From Pseudarthrobacter sp. fls2-241-R2A-127 (GTDB lineage Bacteria > Actinomycetota > Actinomycetes > Actinomycetales > Micrococcaceae), in assembly GCF_030209355.1 (NCBI RefSeq), contig NZ_JARVSF010000002.1:248001-312000 (forward strand): DNA of 64,000 nt, in the 5' to 3' direction. Made by a program: the position numbers and the translations under genes. The first letter of the stretch is position 1, and every line of letters starts with the position of its first letter. Under the pieces are notes generated by a model. It made no database searches. It was not told the DNA's origin and was given only the letters and a program-made list of their open reading frames with translations. Shown piece after piece: positions 1 through 8,556 of the stretch.

Positions 1-55
1 TGCGCAGCGCGGTGTCCGCCACCAGCTGCCTGGTCTGTTCGCTCTTCGCCGCCAC
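1..55 (-). CDS. TetR/AcrR-family regulator, N-terminus only
   Basis: Reading leftward from a GTG at 53-55 gives VAAKSEQTRQLVADTALR before the window ends, so only about 18 codons are present. The basic start, the spacing of Thr/Gln/Leu and the Ala-Leu-Arg run match helix 1 of TetR-family DNA-binding domains, which normally continues into an LF(R)E(R)GF motif. The two palindromes just upstream (70-115) fit autoregulation by this protein. The ligand and target cannot be told because the C-terminal domain lies outside the window. Confidence 0.6.
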   Translation of the reverse strand, partial: MAAKSEQTRQLVADTALR

Positions 56-69
56 TGCACTCCCCATTC

Positions 70-115
70 TTGAACGTGTTCAAAAAGAAGTATGGCATGG
101 ACCTGAACATGTTCA
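70..115. promoter_or_regulatory. Two tandem palindromic operators upstream of tetR
   Basis: TTGAACGTGTTCAA (70-83) and TGAACATGTTCA (104-115) are near-identical dyads whose centres lie 33 bp apart, about three helical turns. They sit 15-60 bp upstream of the tetR start on the minus strand, as expected for autoregulatory TetR operators. Binding by this TetR is inferred from position and symmetry. Confidence 0.6.
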
Positions 116-225
116 AAAGATGCTTTCGGTTCCGGCTGTGGTCCGGCACGCCGGAAAGAAGCCAGTTCGCCGGAGATTACCGGCGCTTTGGCACCTTCCG
201 GCGATCTCGCGCTCCGGCGGGGTGG

Positions 226-683
226 CTACCGCTGGAGCGCAGCGCGGATGCGGGCCTTGAATTCGTGTTCGCGAAAAAGGTCGGCCCATGTCACCCGTAC
301 AAAGGTCCACCCGGTCTCGGTGAGTGCATTCTCGCGCTGCCGCTCCTGAAACAGCACCTCGCCCGTGGGTTGTAGTCGAAGTACTTGGTTTTTCCGTCGA
401 ATTCGAGGGCCACCTTCTTCTCCTTCCAGGCAAAATCCAGCCGGTCCCGGCCAGCACGCGTAGCCACTGCGACCTGGGGCTCGGGCAGGGGAAGTTTCAG
501 CCGTGCCAGGAGTTCGCGGGTGAGTGTCTCACCGGCTGATTCCGACCGTGGATCGGCGTGGGTGAGCGCCAGGCGGCTGCTGCGGACGGCAGTTGTCTGC
601 TTCTCCCACAGTTCAGCGTGGATGTAGCAGCCGTGCCGAAGGCGGACCAGCTTCCCGTGGGCGACCGACGGCGGGCCGCCGGC
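226..683 (-). pseudogene. Decayed DUF559-type / AbiEi-like endonuclease-domain gene
   Basis: The minus strand encodes GKLVRLRHGCYIHAELWEKQ, then ALTHADPRSESAGETLTREL, then RDRLDFAWKEKKVALEFDGK up to TKYFDY. Then the frame breaks. One base appears to be missing at about 370-371. Beyond it a second frame continues as GEVLFQERQRENALTE and TGWTFVRVTWADLFREHEFK to a TAG at 226-228. This is the C-terminal nuclease fold of actinobacterial proteins of roughly 300 residues that carry an N-terminal AbiEi-like winged helix. The central 150 or so residues are gone: LALTHA is joined directly to DPRSESAGE. No start codon lies before the in-frame TAA at 684-686, which is the stop of the upstream gene. Truncation, internal deletion and frameshift together make it a clear relic. 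Confidence 0.75.
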
Positions 684-1442
684 TTAGGCCTTCAAGGTCC
701 CGTCGAGCAGGGTGCGCAGTTCCTGGAAGTGCCGCTCCGTGGCTTCGGGATGGAAAGCCGAGGTGTCCGCCATGGAGTACCCGTGCGGAGCCCCTTCATA
801 GATCTCGTTGGAGGCCACAAGCCCCGCGTCCCGGAGCGCCGCACCCAGCCGCGCGACGGCGTCGGGAGCCATGCTCCTGTCGTTGTCGGCGTGGCCAAAC
901 ACGAACCGGGCCTTTGCGTTTCCGAGGCCCAGGTGCGGGCTGTCGGGTTCGTCCGTTGCCAGGCCGCCGCCGTGGAAGCCGCCGCAGGCCGCAATTACCT
1001 CCGGGTGCGCGGTGGCTGTCCGGACGGCAAGTCTCGCGCCCATGCAGTACCCGGTGGTCCCGATGGGGCCGGAGGCAACGCCGTCGAGTCCGGTCAGCGT
1101 GGAAACCCACGCATCGATGTCAGGGAGCGCCTTGTCCGACGTTAGGCGGCCCACCCGCGGGAAGGCTGCCTTGCCGGCCGCTTCCCGGCCCTCCGGGGTG
1201 CTCATGTCGCCGTCCGGCGCCAGCTGGTCCGCGGTTCCTTCACGGTAGAAGACGTTCGGCGCCAGCACCACGTAGCCCCAGTCCGCGATGCGCTGGGCCA
1301 TCTCCTCGATGCGCGGGCGCAGGCCAAAGGCGTCCATGTAGAAGATGACGCCGGGGAAAGGGCCTGTTCCGGTGGACGGACGGGCCACCAGGGCCTCTGC
1401 GGTGCCGTCGGCGGCGGGGATTTCGATGGATTCGATAGGCAT
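684..1442 (-). CDS. Dienelactone hydrolase family protein
   Basis: A 252-residue cytoplasmic alpha/beta hydrolase. The family uses a Cys-Asp-His triad to open lactones or thio/ester bonds. Here the nucleophile is Cys133 in GYCMGA, the acid is Asp186 or Asp188 in FGHADNDRS, and the base is His220 in GAPHGYS. The N-terminal FPGVIFYMDAFG strand-loop is also typical. No signal peptide is seen. The substrate is unknown: dienelactone hydrolase in the strict sense belongs to chlorocatechol pathways, and no such genes are near, so a general carboxymethylenebutenolidase-like activity is the safest call. Confidence 0.85.
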   Translation of the reverse strand: MPIESIEIPAADGTAEALVARPSTGTGPFPGVIFYMDAFGLRPRIEEMAQRIADWGYVVLAPNVFYREGTADQLAPDGDMSTPEGREAAGKAAFPRVGRLTSDKALPDIDAWVSTLTGLDGVASGPIGTTGYCMGARLAVRTATAHPEVIAACGGFHGGGLATDEPDSPHLGLGNAKARFVFGHADNDRSMAPDAVARLGAALRDAGLVASNEIYEGAPHGYSMADTSAFHPEATERHFQELRTLLDGTLKA

Positions 1443-1477
1443 GGGGACACCCTACCGGAGCCGCCCGGGAGCCATGC

Positions 1478-2767
1478 TCAGGAGTAGTACCGGCCCAGGG
1501 TTTCGGCCTTGAAGTCGAAGAAGGTGCCCGACTCGATGGCCAGCCGGGCGTCGTCCACCATCTTCACCACGAACCGCTCGTTGTGGATGGAGATGAGGGT
1601 GGCGGACACCATTTCCTTGGCCTTGAAGAGGTGGTGGATGTAGGCCCGCGAGTAGTTGGCGCAGGCGTAGCAGTCACAGCCTTCCTGCAGCGGCCCGAAA
1701 TCGCGCTTGTACTTGGCGCCGGAGAGGTTGAACCGGCCCTCCGGGGTGTAGAAGGCGGAGTTCCGGGCCACCCGGGTGGGGGAGACGCAGTCGAAGGTGT
1801 CCGCGCCGTTCTCGATGGCCGTGAAGATGTCGTCCGGTTCAGAGATGCCGAGTAGGTGGCGCGGCTTGTCCTCCGGCAGCTCCTCGTTGCACCACCGCAC
1901 GATGGTCCCCAGGTTCTCCTTCTCCAAGGCACCGCCGATGCCGAACCCGTCGAACGGCATGGCGCCAAGGTCGCGGCAGGCCTTCCGGCGCAGGTCCTCG
2001 TACTGGGCGCCCTGGATCACGCCGAACAAGGCCTGGTACGGCTTGGCGGCGCGCTCCTCCGTAAGCCGGAAGTGCTCCTCGATGCACCGCTCCGCCCACA
2101 GCCGGGTGCGCTCCAGCGATTCCTCCTGGTACCGCCGGGAGTTCTGCAACGTGGTGAGCTCGTCGAACGCAAACATGATGTCCGCGCCGATCTGGTGCTG
2201 AACCTGCATGGAGATCTCGGGGGAGAACCGGTGCCGGTCCCCGTTCAGGTGGCTCTTGAACCAGACACCATCGTCATCAATGTGCGCCAGTCGCTCCTTG
2301 CCCGGGGCCACGGCATCATCGGGTCCGGACGCATCCACTGACTTCATGTCGATGACCTTCTTGAACCCCGAACCCAAGCTCATCACCTGGAAGCCGCCGG
2401 AATCCGTGAACGTGGGACCGGGCCAGTTCATGAACGCGCCCAGGCCGCCGGCCTCGTCCAGGATGTCCGGGCCGGGCTGCAGGTACAGGTGGTAGGCGTT
2501 GGCGAGCAGGGCCTGGGCGCCCAACTCTGCCATGGATTCCGGCAGCACCGCCTTGACCGTCGCCTTGGTGCCGACGGCGATGAACGCCGGCGTCTGGATC
2601 TCCCCGTGCGGGGTGGTGATGGTGCCGGTGCGGCCCAGGAATTCCCCGCCGTTTTCGTCCACTTGGGCTGCCGAGGGAGGGCAGGAGTCCGCCAGCCGCG
2701 TGCCTACGGCGAAGGAGAACTGCGATTGGGTTTCAGGCAGGGCGAAGGCAGGGTTGGCAGGCACCAC
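1478..2767 (-). CDS. tgt: tRNA-guanine transglycosylase family protein
   Basis: A queuine/preQ1 tRNA-ribosyltransferase that exchanges guanine-34 in GUN anticodons during queuosine formation. Family hallmarks are present: TDSGGFQVMSLG (base-binding Asp), FDCVSPTR with the nucleophilic Asp, and the C-terminal zinc site CDCYACANYSRAYIHH. Its 429 residues exceed the usual 370-380. The extra length is mainly about 35 residues before the first barrel strand and an insert between DSGGFQ and the central barrel. The start is GTG at 2765-2767; the next codon is also GTG. GFGIGGALEKE replaces the GGLAVGE loop of the Escherichia coli enzyme, a difference that could affect base choice. No other queuosine gene lies in the window. 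Confidence 0.85.
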   Translation of the reverse strand: MVPANPAFALPETQSQFSFAVGTRLADSCPPSAAQVDENGGEFLGRTGTITTPHGEIQTPAFIAVGTKATVKAVLPESMAELGAQALLANAYHLYLQPGPDILDEAGGLGAFMNWPGPTFTDSGGFQVMSLGSGFKKVIDMKSVDASGPDDAVAPGKERLAHIDDDGVWFKSHLNGDRHRFSPEISMQVQHQIGADIMFAFDELTTLQNSRRYQEESLERTRLWAERCIEEHFRLTEERAAKPYQALFGVIQGAQYEDLRRKACRDLGAMPFDGFGIGGALEKENLGTIVRWCNEELPEDKPRHLLGISEPDDIFTAIENGADTFDCVSPTRVARNSAFYTPEGRFNLSGAKYKRDFGPLQEGCDCYACANYSRAYIHHLFKAKEMVSATLISIHNERFVVKMVDDARLAIESGTFFDFKAETLGRYYS

Positions 2768-2830
2768 ACCAGTCTGCCAGCAAACGTCACGACGCCGGCA
2801 ACCGGGCCTGGGCAGGCATGCGGCGGAGTG

Positions 2831-3559
2831 TTAGCTGGCTGGCTCCGTTCCGGGGTAGTTGGCGGCCCGCCACGAGTCCCAGGCGGCGCGGACGGACTCC
2901 AGCGCGCCGGCGCCGAGATCGTAGGTGGAAACCACCACCAGGGAGCCTTCGCCCTCCGCGCGGACGTCCTTGATGGCAGGGTGATCGGCCACCACCAGCA
3001 GCCCTTCGCCGTGCTCGGCGTAACCGTGCACCGTGAGGCCCACCTGGTGGCTGGTCCGGTACCAGACCTTGCCGCTGATTTCCTCGCCGGTATCCAGGGT
3101 GACCCGGTACGGTTCGCCCGGGTCCGGAAGGTCCGCCAGGCCGAGTTTTTCGATGGCGGAGCCCTTCCCGTCCGTCAGGTGAAGGAATACGGTGTGGCGC
3201 TTGCCGTGCGGATGGCGTTCCAAGGCGAAACGGAGCTGCTGCAGGAATGTCAGCCACCCCTGGGTGATGTCCTCGTCCCAGGCCGCCCACTCGGAATCGT
3301 GGTCCAGCGCCCCGCGCGTGACGCTGACCCTGGTTCCTTCCGGTACCGGGTGGAGTTCGAACGTGTCCCCGCCGTGCACGGTGAGGCTGGTGTGGTCCGC
3401 GGATTCCTGTTCGTCGCCGGAGAAGTAGATCTGCTTGATCTCGGACTCCAGGTCCTCGGCCTGCCAGCCGTGCCACTGGGCCACCTTGGACGGTTCACGC
3501 AGCATGGTCCAGACCTGCGGCGCGTCGGCGTTGATCACTACGCTGAGATTGTTCGTCAT
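2831..3559 (-). CDS. SRPBCC (START/AHSA1-like) domain protein
   Basis: A protein of about 242 residues beginning at the ATG at 3557-3559, giving MTNNLSVVINADAPQVWTML, the first strand and helix of a SRPBCC hydrophobic-cavity fold. The first 130 residues, up to the WLTFLQQLRFALE helix, make one such domain. The remainder, with VWYRTSHQVGLTVHGYAEH and a closing AWDSWRAANYP helix, looks like a second related half. The family binds hydrophobic ligands or acts in stress responses; no specific function can be read here. The upstream in-frame start at 3622 is less likely because the fold begins at the chosen Met. Confidence 0.8.
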   Translation of the reverse strand: MTNNLSVVINADAPQVWTMLREPSKVAQWHGWQAEDLESEIKQIYFSGDEQESADHTSLTVHGGDTFELHPVPEGTRVSVTRGALDHDSEWAAWDEDITQGWLTFLQQLRFALERHPHGKRHTVFLHLTDGKGSAIEKLGLADLPDPGEPYRVTLDTGEEISGKVWYRTSHQVGLTVHGYAEHGEGLLVVADHPAIKDVRAEGEGSLVVVSTYDLGAGALESVRAAWDSWRAANYPGTEPAS

Positions 3560-3630
3560 AGCCCCGAATGTACGCCCCGGACCGTGGCCCGGGTAGGGGT
3601 CATTTCCCGCCCCGGAGATCATCCCGAGGG

Positions 3631-4650
3631 TCAGGCGCGGACTGCCTCCAGCTCGTTGCTGATGCGCCGTTCAAGTTCGGGCATGCCAATGGTTTCCGAA
3701 CCGCCGTGGGCCCGGAGGAACAGCAGGGACTCGAGCCGCAACAGCCGCCATTCGCGTTCGGCGTCGTGGTTGGAGTTGTCGATCGAGCGGAAGATTTCCT
3801 TGTCGTACAGGTTGGGCTCGTTGAGGGAGCGCTGCCGCACCTTGGCTGCCATCCGTGCCTTGAAGGCGTCCGTCTCCTGGTTTTCGGGAGTGCGGATCAG
3901 TTTTTCGTAGACCGCTGCCCGTTCGTCCTGGCCGTCCTGGCGGCAAATGTAGCTGGCCAGCGCCAGGGATGCCTCCACCGAGGCCCACCGGCCCGGGTTG
4001 CCGTCATAGGGCAGCACGGTGAGCAGGTCCGCGACGGACAGGGCGCCGTCCGGGTCTTTGAGCGTGACGAACAGTTCGTGGGCGAGGTCGCTGAGGTCCT
4101 TCAGGCAGCTGCCGGACTTGAAGTTGACGCCTTTGGAGAGCCGGTCGGCCAGGAGCAGGACGCCCTCGGCGTCGGGATGCGCCTCCGCGACGGCTTCCAC
4201 CACTGATTCGGGCGTACCATCCGCTGCCGGGATGAGCGCGAGCTCCTCCTCGCTGGGCCCGTTCACGGCGGGCGGCGCGGGCGGCAGCGGGGGGAGGACG
4301 ACGGCGGGCGCCACCGAAATGGGGCCCGTCCCGGCGGCCGGTTGCGCCGGGGCTGTCCCGGCCCCTCCCAGGGGCGCGGGCTCCGGAAGGTCAGCCGGCA
4401 GCGGAAGCTGGGTGACGTCGTCGTGCGTTCCGTCCACGACGGTGACCATGGTGCCGATGGCGATCCTCAGGGTTCCGCCGCCGGAGAGGCTGGCCAGCAC
4501 CAGTGCGGGGGAGCCGAAGTCGTCGTGCTCAAGCTCCACCTGGTCGATTTCGGCGGTGCGGTGGCCGTCCGGGAGGAGGATGTGGTTGCCGGTGGTCAGA
4601 GATCCAGCCTGCTGTTCACGGTGGTGCCTGGCGGCTGGTGTTTCGGTCAT
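3631..4650 (-). CDS. Conserved hypothetical protein, Pro/Ala-rich linker
   Basis: A soluble 339-residue protein of no family I recognise. Residues 1-90 are beta-rich (NHILLPDGHRTAEIDQVELE, LRIAIGTMVTVVDG). A Pro/Ala-rich low-complexity linker follows (about 95-145). Residues 150-339 are helical with regular Leu/Ala spacing, for example WASVEASLALASYICRQDGQ and LYDKEIFRSIDNSNHDAERE, suggesting a helical-repeat bundle. There is no signal peptide or membrane segment. An ATG start with acidic charge fits a cytosolic actinobacterial protein. Function unknown. Confidence 0.75.
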   Translation of the reverse strand: MTETPAARHHREQQAGSLTTGNHILLPDGHRTAEIDQVELEHDDFGSPALVLASLSGGGTLRIAIGTMVTVVDGTHDDVTQLPLPADLPEPAPLGGAGTAPAQPAAGTGPISVAPAVVLPPLPPAPPAVNGPSEEELALIPAADGTPESVVEAVAEAHPDAEGVLLLADRLSKGVNFKSGSCLKDLSDLAHELFVTLKDPDGALSVADLLTVLPYDGNPGRWASVEASLALASYICRQDGQDERAAVYEKLIRTPENQETDAFKARMAAKVRQRSLNEPNLYDKEIFRSIDNSNHDAEREWRLLRLESLLFLRAHGGSETIGMPELERRISNELEAVRA

Positions 4651-4738
4651 GGGAGTCCTTAAGTTCTCTTGCGGTCCGCCCTACAGTCTACAAAGGCGGG
4701 CACCTAAAACCGGGGACCCCCACGTCCCGGCGGGGCTG

Positions 4739-5278
4739 TCAGAAGCCCACACCTGCGAATGCCAGGGCCTGCCGGATGAGGCCGCCGCGGCCGCCGGAGA
4801 ACTCCATCTGGACGCCCGGGCTGAGCACTTCCTCCGGGGTCATCCAGGTCAGTTCCAGGGCGTCCTGGCGGGGTTCGCATTCGCCCGTGACCGGGATGAT
4901 GTAAGCCAGCGATACGGCGTGTTGCCGCTCGTCGGTGAATCCGGTCTGGGACGGTGCCGGGAAGTATTCGGCCACCGTGAACGGGACGGGGCTGAGGGGC
5001 AGCTGGGGGAAAGCGAGGGGGCCCAGGTCCTTCTCCATGTGCCGCAGCAGTGCGGCGCGGATGGTTTCGCGGTAGATGACGCGGCCGGATACCAGGGAGC
5101 GCACCATGGTTCCATCCGCGTCCGCCTGCAGCAGCGTGCCCACCTCGTTGACGTAGCCCAACGGGTCCAACCTGACCGGGACGGCCTCCACGTACACCAT
5201 GGGCAGCCGCCCGCGCGCCTCAAAGAGGTCTTCTTCGGAGAGCCAGCCGGGATTCGGGTCAGGTGTGCGCACGTTCAT
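4739..5278 (-). CDS. NUDIX-like / DUF4916-type protein
   Basis: 179 residues starting at the ATG at 5276-5278. The middle part, ETIRAALLRHMEKDLGPLAF followed by PQLPLSPVPFTVAEYFPAPS and a late ALELTWMTPEEVL strand-turn, follows the Nudix alpha/beta/alpha order. The consensus GX5EX7REUXEEXGU box is not intact, so hydrolase activity is uncertain. It resembles actinobacterial proteins annotated DUF4916 or 'NUDIX hydrolase family protein'. It is cytosolic. Its stop lies close to an unrelated minus-strand neighbour. Confidence 0.7.
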   Translation of the reverse strand: MNVRTPDPNPGWLSEEDLFEARGRLPMVYVEAVPVRLDPLGYVNEVGTLLQADADGTMVRSLVSGRVIYRETIRAALLRHMEKDLGPLAFPQLPLSPVPFTVAEYFPAPSQTGFTDERQHAVSLAYIIPVTGECEPRQDALELTWMTPEEVLSPGVQMEFSGGRGGLIRQALAFAGVGF

Positions 5279-5287
5279 GGTTAAGTT

Positions 5288-6016
5288 CTACCCCATAGGG
5301 CGGCGCTCCGAGATCCAGACGGTGGCGGGCGCGTTGGGGCCGGCCGCGTCCGGATTGGCCACGTGGAGGGTGCTTCCGAAGGCTTCCTCGGTGATGCCCG
5401 CCGTGATCCCGGCGGCCGCGAGGCGCTCACGCAACGGTTCCAGCGGGCCGGAGTACTCGAAGCCCAGGCCGGCGCGTGACGGCCCCGACGCCGGCCGCAC
5501 CAGCAGGATGCCGCCGTTCTTGGCCGTGAAGTCGGCGGTTTCGTCGGCATCGGGCACGGGCCGTGGCCGCGCCCCGATATGCAGGATGGTGCGGACGGCG
5601 GCCTCCGGATCTGCGGTGTACCAGACGGCGGCGACGGCCAAGGCGGGATCTGCCCCGGCGCACTGGGCGCCGTGCGTGGCCTCGTCGGCCAGGAAACTGA
5701 AGCCGTCCGGTCCACTGATGCGGCAGGCCTCCCCCTGGTCGGCGGTGACCAGCTCGGCCGGCGCGGTTGCCTCGTCCTGCGCGGCGGCGTTGGTGCGGCG
5801 GGCGAATTCGGCGACATCGCCCACCTCCACCGCGAACACGGTGCGGCCGTCCCGGTCCGACCCTTCCTCGGCGTCGTGAAGCGCCAGCCGGCCCGACGCG
5901 GAATCGAAAACCTGCCAGCCGCCGTCGTCCTCTGTCCTCACCATCCCCACAGCGGTGAGGAGCTGCTCCCAGGACGCGGTGCGGGAGGTGAAATGGACGG
6001 GGCGGACTCGGAGCAT
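5288..6016 (-). CDS. VOC superfamily (glyoxalase/bleomycin-resistance fold) protein
   Basis: About 242 residues from the ATG at 6014-6016 (MLRVRPVHFTSRTASWEQLL). Two beta-alpha-beta-beta-beta modules can be followed: residues 1-110 ending SGPDGFSFLADE, and residues 115-240 ending PATVWISERR. Both have the VOC pattern of a strand, a helix such as WEQLLTAVGM, and a strand like GGWQVFDSASGRLALHDAEE. Metal ligands are not evident, so it may be a binding protein rather than an enzyme. It is transcribed with the gene below it, whose start lies only about 9 bp downstream of this stop. Confidence 0.75.
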   Translation of the reverse strand: MLRVRPVHFTSRTASWEQLLTAVGMVRTEDDGGWQVFDSASGRLALHDAEEGSDRDGRTVFAVEVGDVAEFARRTNAAAQDEATAPAELVTADQGEACRISGPDGFSFLADEATHGAQCAGADPALAVAAVWYTADPEAAVRTILHIGARPRPVPDADETADFTAKNGGILLVRPASGPSRAGLGFEYSGPLEPLRERLAAAGITAGITEEAFGSTLHVANPDAAGPNAPATVWISERRPMG

Positions 6017-6125
6017 GGGGTTGTCCTTGGTGCTGGCGGGTGTGCTGCTGTATGGCCATGATGCCACGCGATCCGCCGCCGCACAGCAGGCTTGTGGCAA
6101 CGCGTTTTCCCGGCAGAATTAGGCC

Positions 6126-6728
6126 ATGGCCGATGACCTGGAGGAACTGCTGGTGCCCGACGCCGCTGCCTGGCGTGCCTGGCTGGAAGAGAACCACGGC
6201 ACCAGCCCGGGCGTGTGGCTGGTGCTGCATAAGAAAGGCGGCACGGTGACCGCCCTTGACTACCCGGCGGCCTTGGATGAGGCGCTGTGCTTTGGCTGGA
6301 TCGACGGGCAGCTCCGGCGCCGCGATGGTGAAAGCTCCTTCCAGCGGATGACTCCGCGGCGTTCCCGCAGCATTTGGTCGGCCCGGAACGTGGGGCATAT
6401 CGCCCGGCTGGAGGAAGCGGGAAAAATGACCGACGCCGGCAGGGCGGCAGTTGCCGCGGCCAAGGCGGACGGCCGCTGGGAGGCGGCCTACGGCGGCCAG
6501 GCCGACGTGGAGGTGCCCCCCGACCTGGCGGCAGCGATCGCCGCGAACCCGGCTGCCCAGGAGATGTTCGATGTCCTGACCAAAACCAACCTGTTCGCCC
6601 TGGTGTTCCGGACCACCACGGCCAAGCAGGCAGCCACCCGGGAACGCCGGATCGCAGGGTTCGTGGAGATGCTGGCACGCGGCGAGACGCCGTACCCGCA
6701 AAAGAAGCGCCCGGCAGGCAGGGACTAG
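6126..6728 (+). CDS. YdeI/OmpD-associated family protein
   Basis: 200 residues. Family signatures are WRAWLEENHGTSPGVWLVLH, then YPAALDEALCFGWIDGQLRR and the basic RMTPRRSRSIWSARN block. The C-terminal segment VFRTTTAKQAATRERRIAGF completes the YdeI-like architecture. The family is widespread and poorly characterised, with proposed roles in antimicrobial-peptide or stress resistance. No signal peptide is present. It is a single-gene unit, divergent from the VOC gene and separated by about 110 bp that should hold both promoters. Confidence 0.85.
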   Translation: MADDLEELLVPDAAAWRAWLEENHGTSPGVWLVLHKKGGTVTALDYPAALDEALCFGWIDGQLRRRDGESSFQRMTPRRSRSIWSARNVGHIARLEEAGKMTDAGRAAVAAAKADGRWEAAYGGQADVEVPPDLAAAIAANPAAQEMFDVLTKTNLFALVFRTTTAKQAATRERRIAGFVEMLARGETPYPQKKRPAGRD

Positions 6729-6859
6729 CGGCGGCTGCGTGACGTGGCGGATTCGGCTCCGCGCAGCCTGGCGGGTAAAATTGACGATTCACTTGCGCTG
6801 GTGCCGTTCCCCGACCCGGGGGACGGCACTTGTGCGTTCAGCAACGGATCGATGACCCC

Positions 6860-8500
6860 ATGCTCCCCAGAATTTCCGGGCCAGCGTTTGCCGCCCTTCG
6901 CCGCCGTCCCCTCCTGTGGGTGGCCGCGGCCCTGGCCGTGCTCCTGGTGGCGGCGTCTTTGGTGATCGCCGGGAACACCCGGACGGTGGAAGGACAGCCC
7001 GGCGGGGCGGCATCCACGGCACCCCCAGCTTTGCAGCCGCCACCGGCTGACCAGGCCGGATACCGGCCCGCGTACCACCTCACCCCGGACCAGCGGTGGA
7101 TGAACGATCCCCAGCGACCCTTCTTCCTGGCCGGCCTCTGGCACTACTACTACCTCTACAACGCCGACTATCCGGAGGGGAACGGCACCGAATGGTTCCA
7201 CGCGACCAGCACGGACCTGGTGCACTGGAAAAACGAAGGCGTCGCCATTTCCAAGTTCCGCAACGGCCTGGGGGATATCGAGACAGGCTCCGCCGTGGTG
7301 GACACGGAAGGCACCGCAGGCTTGGGCAAGGGGGCGGTCCTCGCGGTACTCACCCAGCAGGACGACGGCGTGCAGCGCCAGTCCCTGTTCTACTCGACGG
7401 ACAAGGGCTACAGCTTCCAGAGCTATGGACAGAACCCGGTGATGGAAAACCCCGGTGCCGAGCACTGGCGGGATCCACGCATTGTCCGCGATGACGCCAA
7501 CAACCAATGGCTGATGCTCCTCGCCGAAGGCCACAAGATCGGGTTCTATACCTCCCCGGACCTCAAACGGTGGACCTATGTGTCCGGCTTCGAGCAGGAC
7601 GGGCTGGGAATCCTGGAGTGCCCGGACCTCTTCCAAATGGACACCGACGGCGACCCAGCCAAACGCACCTGGGTCCTGGCCGCGAGTGCCAACGGTTCCG
7701 GGGAGGGCCGCACCACCGGCATGGCCTACTGGACCGGCGGGTTCGACGGCAAGGCCTTCAAAGCCGATGGCGGCCACCAGTGGCTCGACGGCGGGGCGGA
7801 CTTCTACGCCGCGGTCACCTGGGATGATCCGCGCCAAAGCGATGGCCAGCGGAAGGCATCACGGCACGCCATCGGCTGGATGAACAACTGGGCATACGCC
7901 CGTCACCTGCCCACCGACGGCTGGTTCGGCGCGGCGTCCGTGGTGCGGGACATCCGGCTGGCGTCCGACGGCGGCCGGCCGGCCCTGAAGTCCACGCCCA
8001 CCTCCGCGCTGGAGTCGCTGGAAGGGGAACCGACCCAGGTGCCGGGCGGCGGTTTGTCTGACGGGAGGGCACTTCCCGTCCCGGACAGCGGAGCGTTCAA
8101 GGCCGACGTCGAACTGGAAAAGCCCACGGACGGAACCGGGAAGGCCACTTTGCTCCTGCAAAGCGGCGGCGCCACCTACGCCACGATCGGCTACGACTTC
8201 GCTGCCGGCCGGGCCTTCATCACCCGGGACGGGGACGCTGTTGCCGGCGGCCAAGGGAAAGCAGCCTCCGAAGACGGAGGCGAGTACCGCCAGGCCCGCT
8301 CGGTGGAGGCACGTCCCGCCGGCGGGACCGTGCAGCTGACCGCATACGTGGACCGGTCCTCCGTGGAGGTCTTCATGGACGGACAGTCCCTGACGTCCCT
8401 CGTGTTCCCGCCCGCGGGACCGAGAGGGGTCCGGCTCGCCGCCGACGCGCCCATAACGCTCAAGGCCGGCACGGTCACGCCGCTGGCCGGCATCCGTTAA
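6860..8500 (+). CDS. Glycoside hydrolase family 32, membrane-anchored (levan/fructan hydrolase type)
   Basis: 546 residues from the ATG at 6860. Residues 14-38 (RRRPLLWVAAALAVLLVAAS) form an uncleaved signal or membrane anchor, followed by a Pro/Ala linker. The five-bladed propeller carries the GH32 triad: Asp83 in RWMNDPQRP (nucleophile), the HWRDPRIV Asp (transition-state stabiliser), and Glu in LGILECPDLF (acid/base). A C-terminal beta-sandwich ends with the family segment YVDRSSVEVFMDGQSL. It should release fructose or fructo-oligosaccharides from levan or inulin outside the cell. NDPQ replaces the usual NDPN. A TTG 30 bases upstream is a weaker start. Confidence 0.88.
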   Translation: MLPRISGPAFAALRRRPLLWVAAALAVLLVAASLVIAGNTRTVEGQPGGAASTAPPALQPPPADQAGYRPAYHLTPDQRWMNDPQRPFFLAGLWHYYYLYNADYPEGNGTEWFHATSTDLVHWKNEGVAISKFRNGLGDIETGSAVVDTEGTAGLGKGAVLAVLTQQDDGVQRQSLFYSTDKGYSFQSYGQNPVMENPGAEHWRDPRIVRDDANNQWLMLLAEGHKIGFYTSPDLKRWTYVSGFEQDGLGILECPDLFQMDTDGDPAKRTWVLAASANGSGEGRTTGMAYWTGGFDGKAFKADGGHQWLDGGADFYAAVTWDDPRQSDGQRKASRHAIGWMNNWAYARHLPTDGWFGAASVVRDIRLASDGGRPALKSTPTSALESLEGEPTQVPGGGLSDGRALPVPDSGAFKADVELEKPTDGTGKATLLLQSGGATYATIGYDFAAGRAFITRDGDAVAGGQGKAASEDGGEYRQARSVEARPAGGTVQLTAYVDRSSVEVFMDGQSLTSLVFPPAGPRGVRLAADAPITLKAGTVTPLAGIR

Positions 8501-8556
8501 GGGCCGCTCCTGCCCGTTTGGGGCCTGGTTGCTTCCTCGGCCGCAGCTCCCGCCTG

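Noticed and set aside
1478..2767. DpdA-like DNA deazaguanine modification enzyme
   Set aside because: The tRNA-type motifs FDCVSPTR and CDCYAC are intact and no dpd genes are near.
2489..3910. 473-codon open frame on the plus strand
   Set aside because: It is antisense to tgt, the SRPBCC gene and part of the 3631 gene, all of which show family motifs; its own translation has no recognisable domain.
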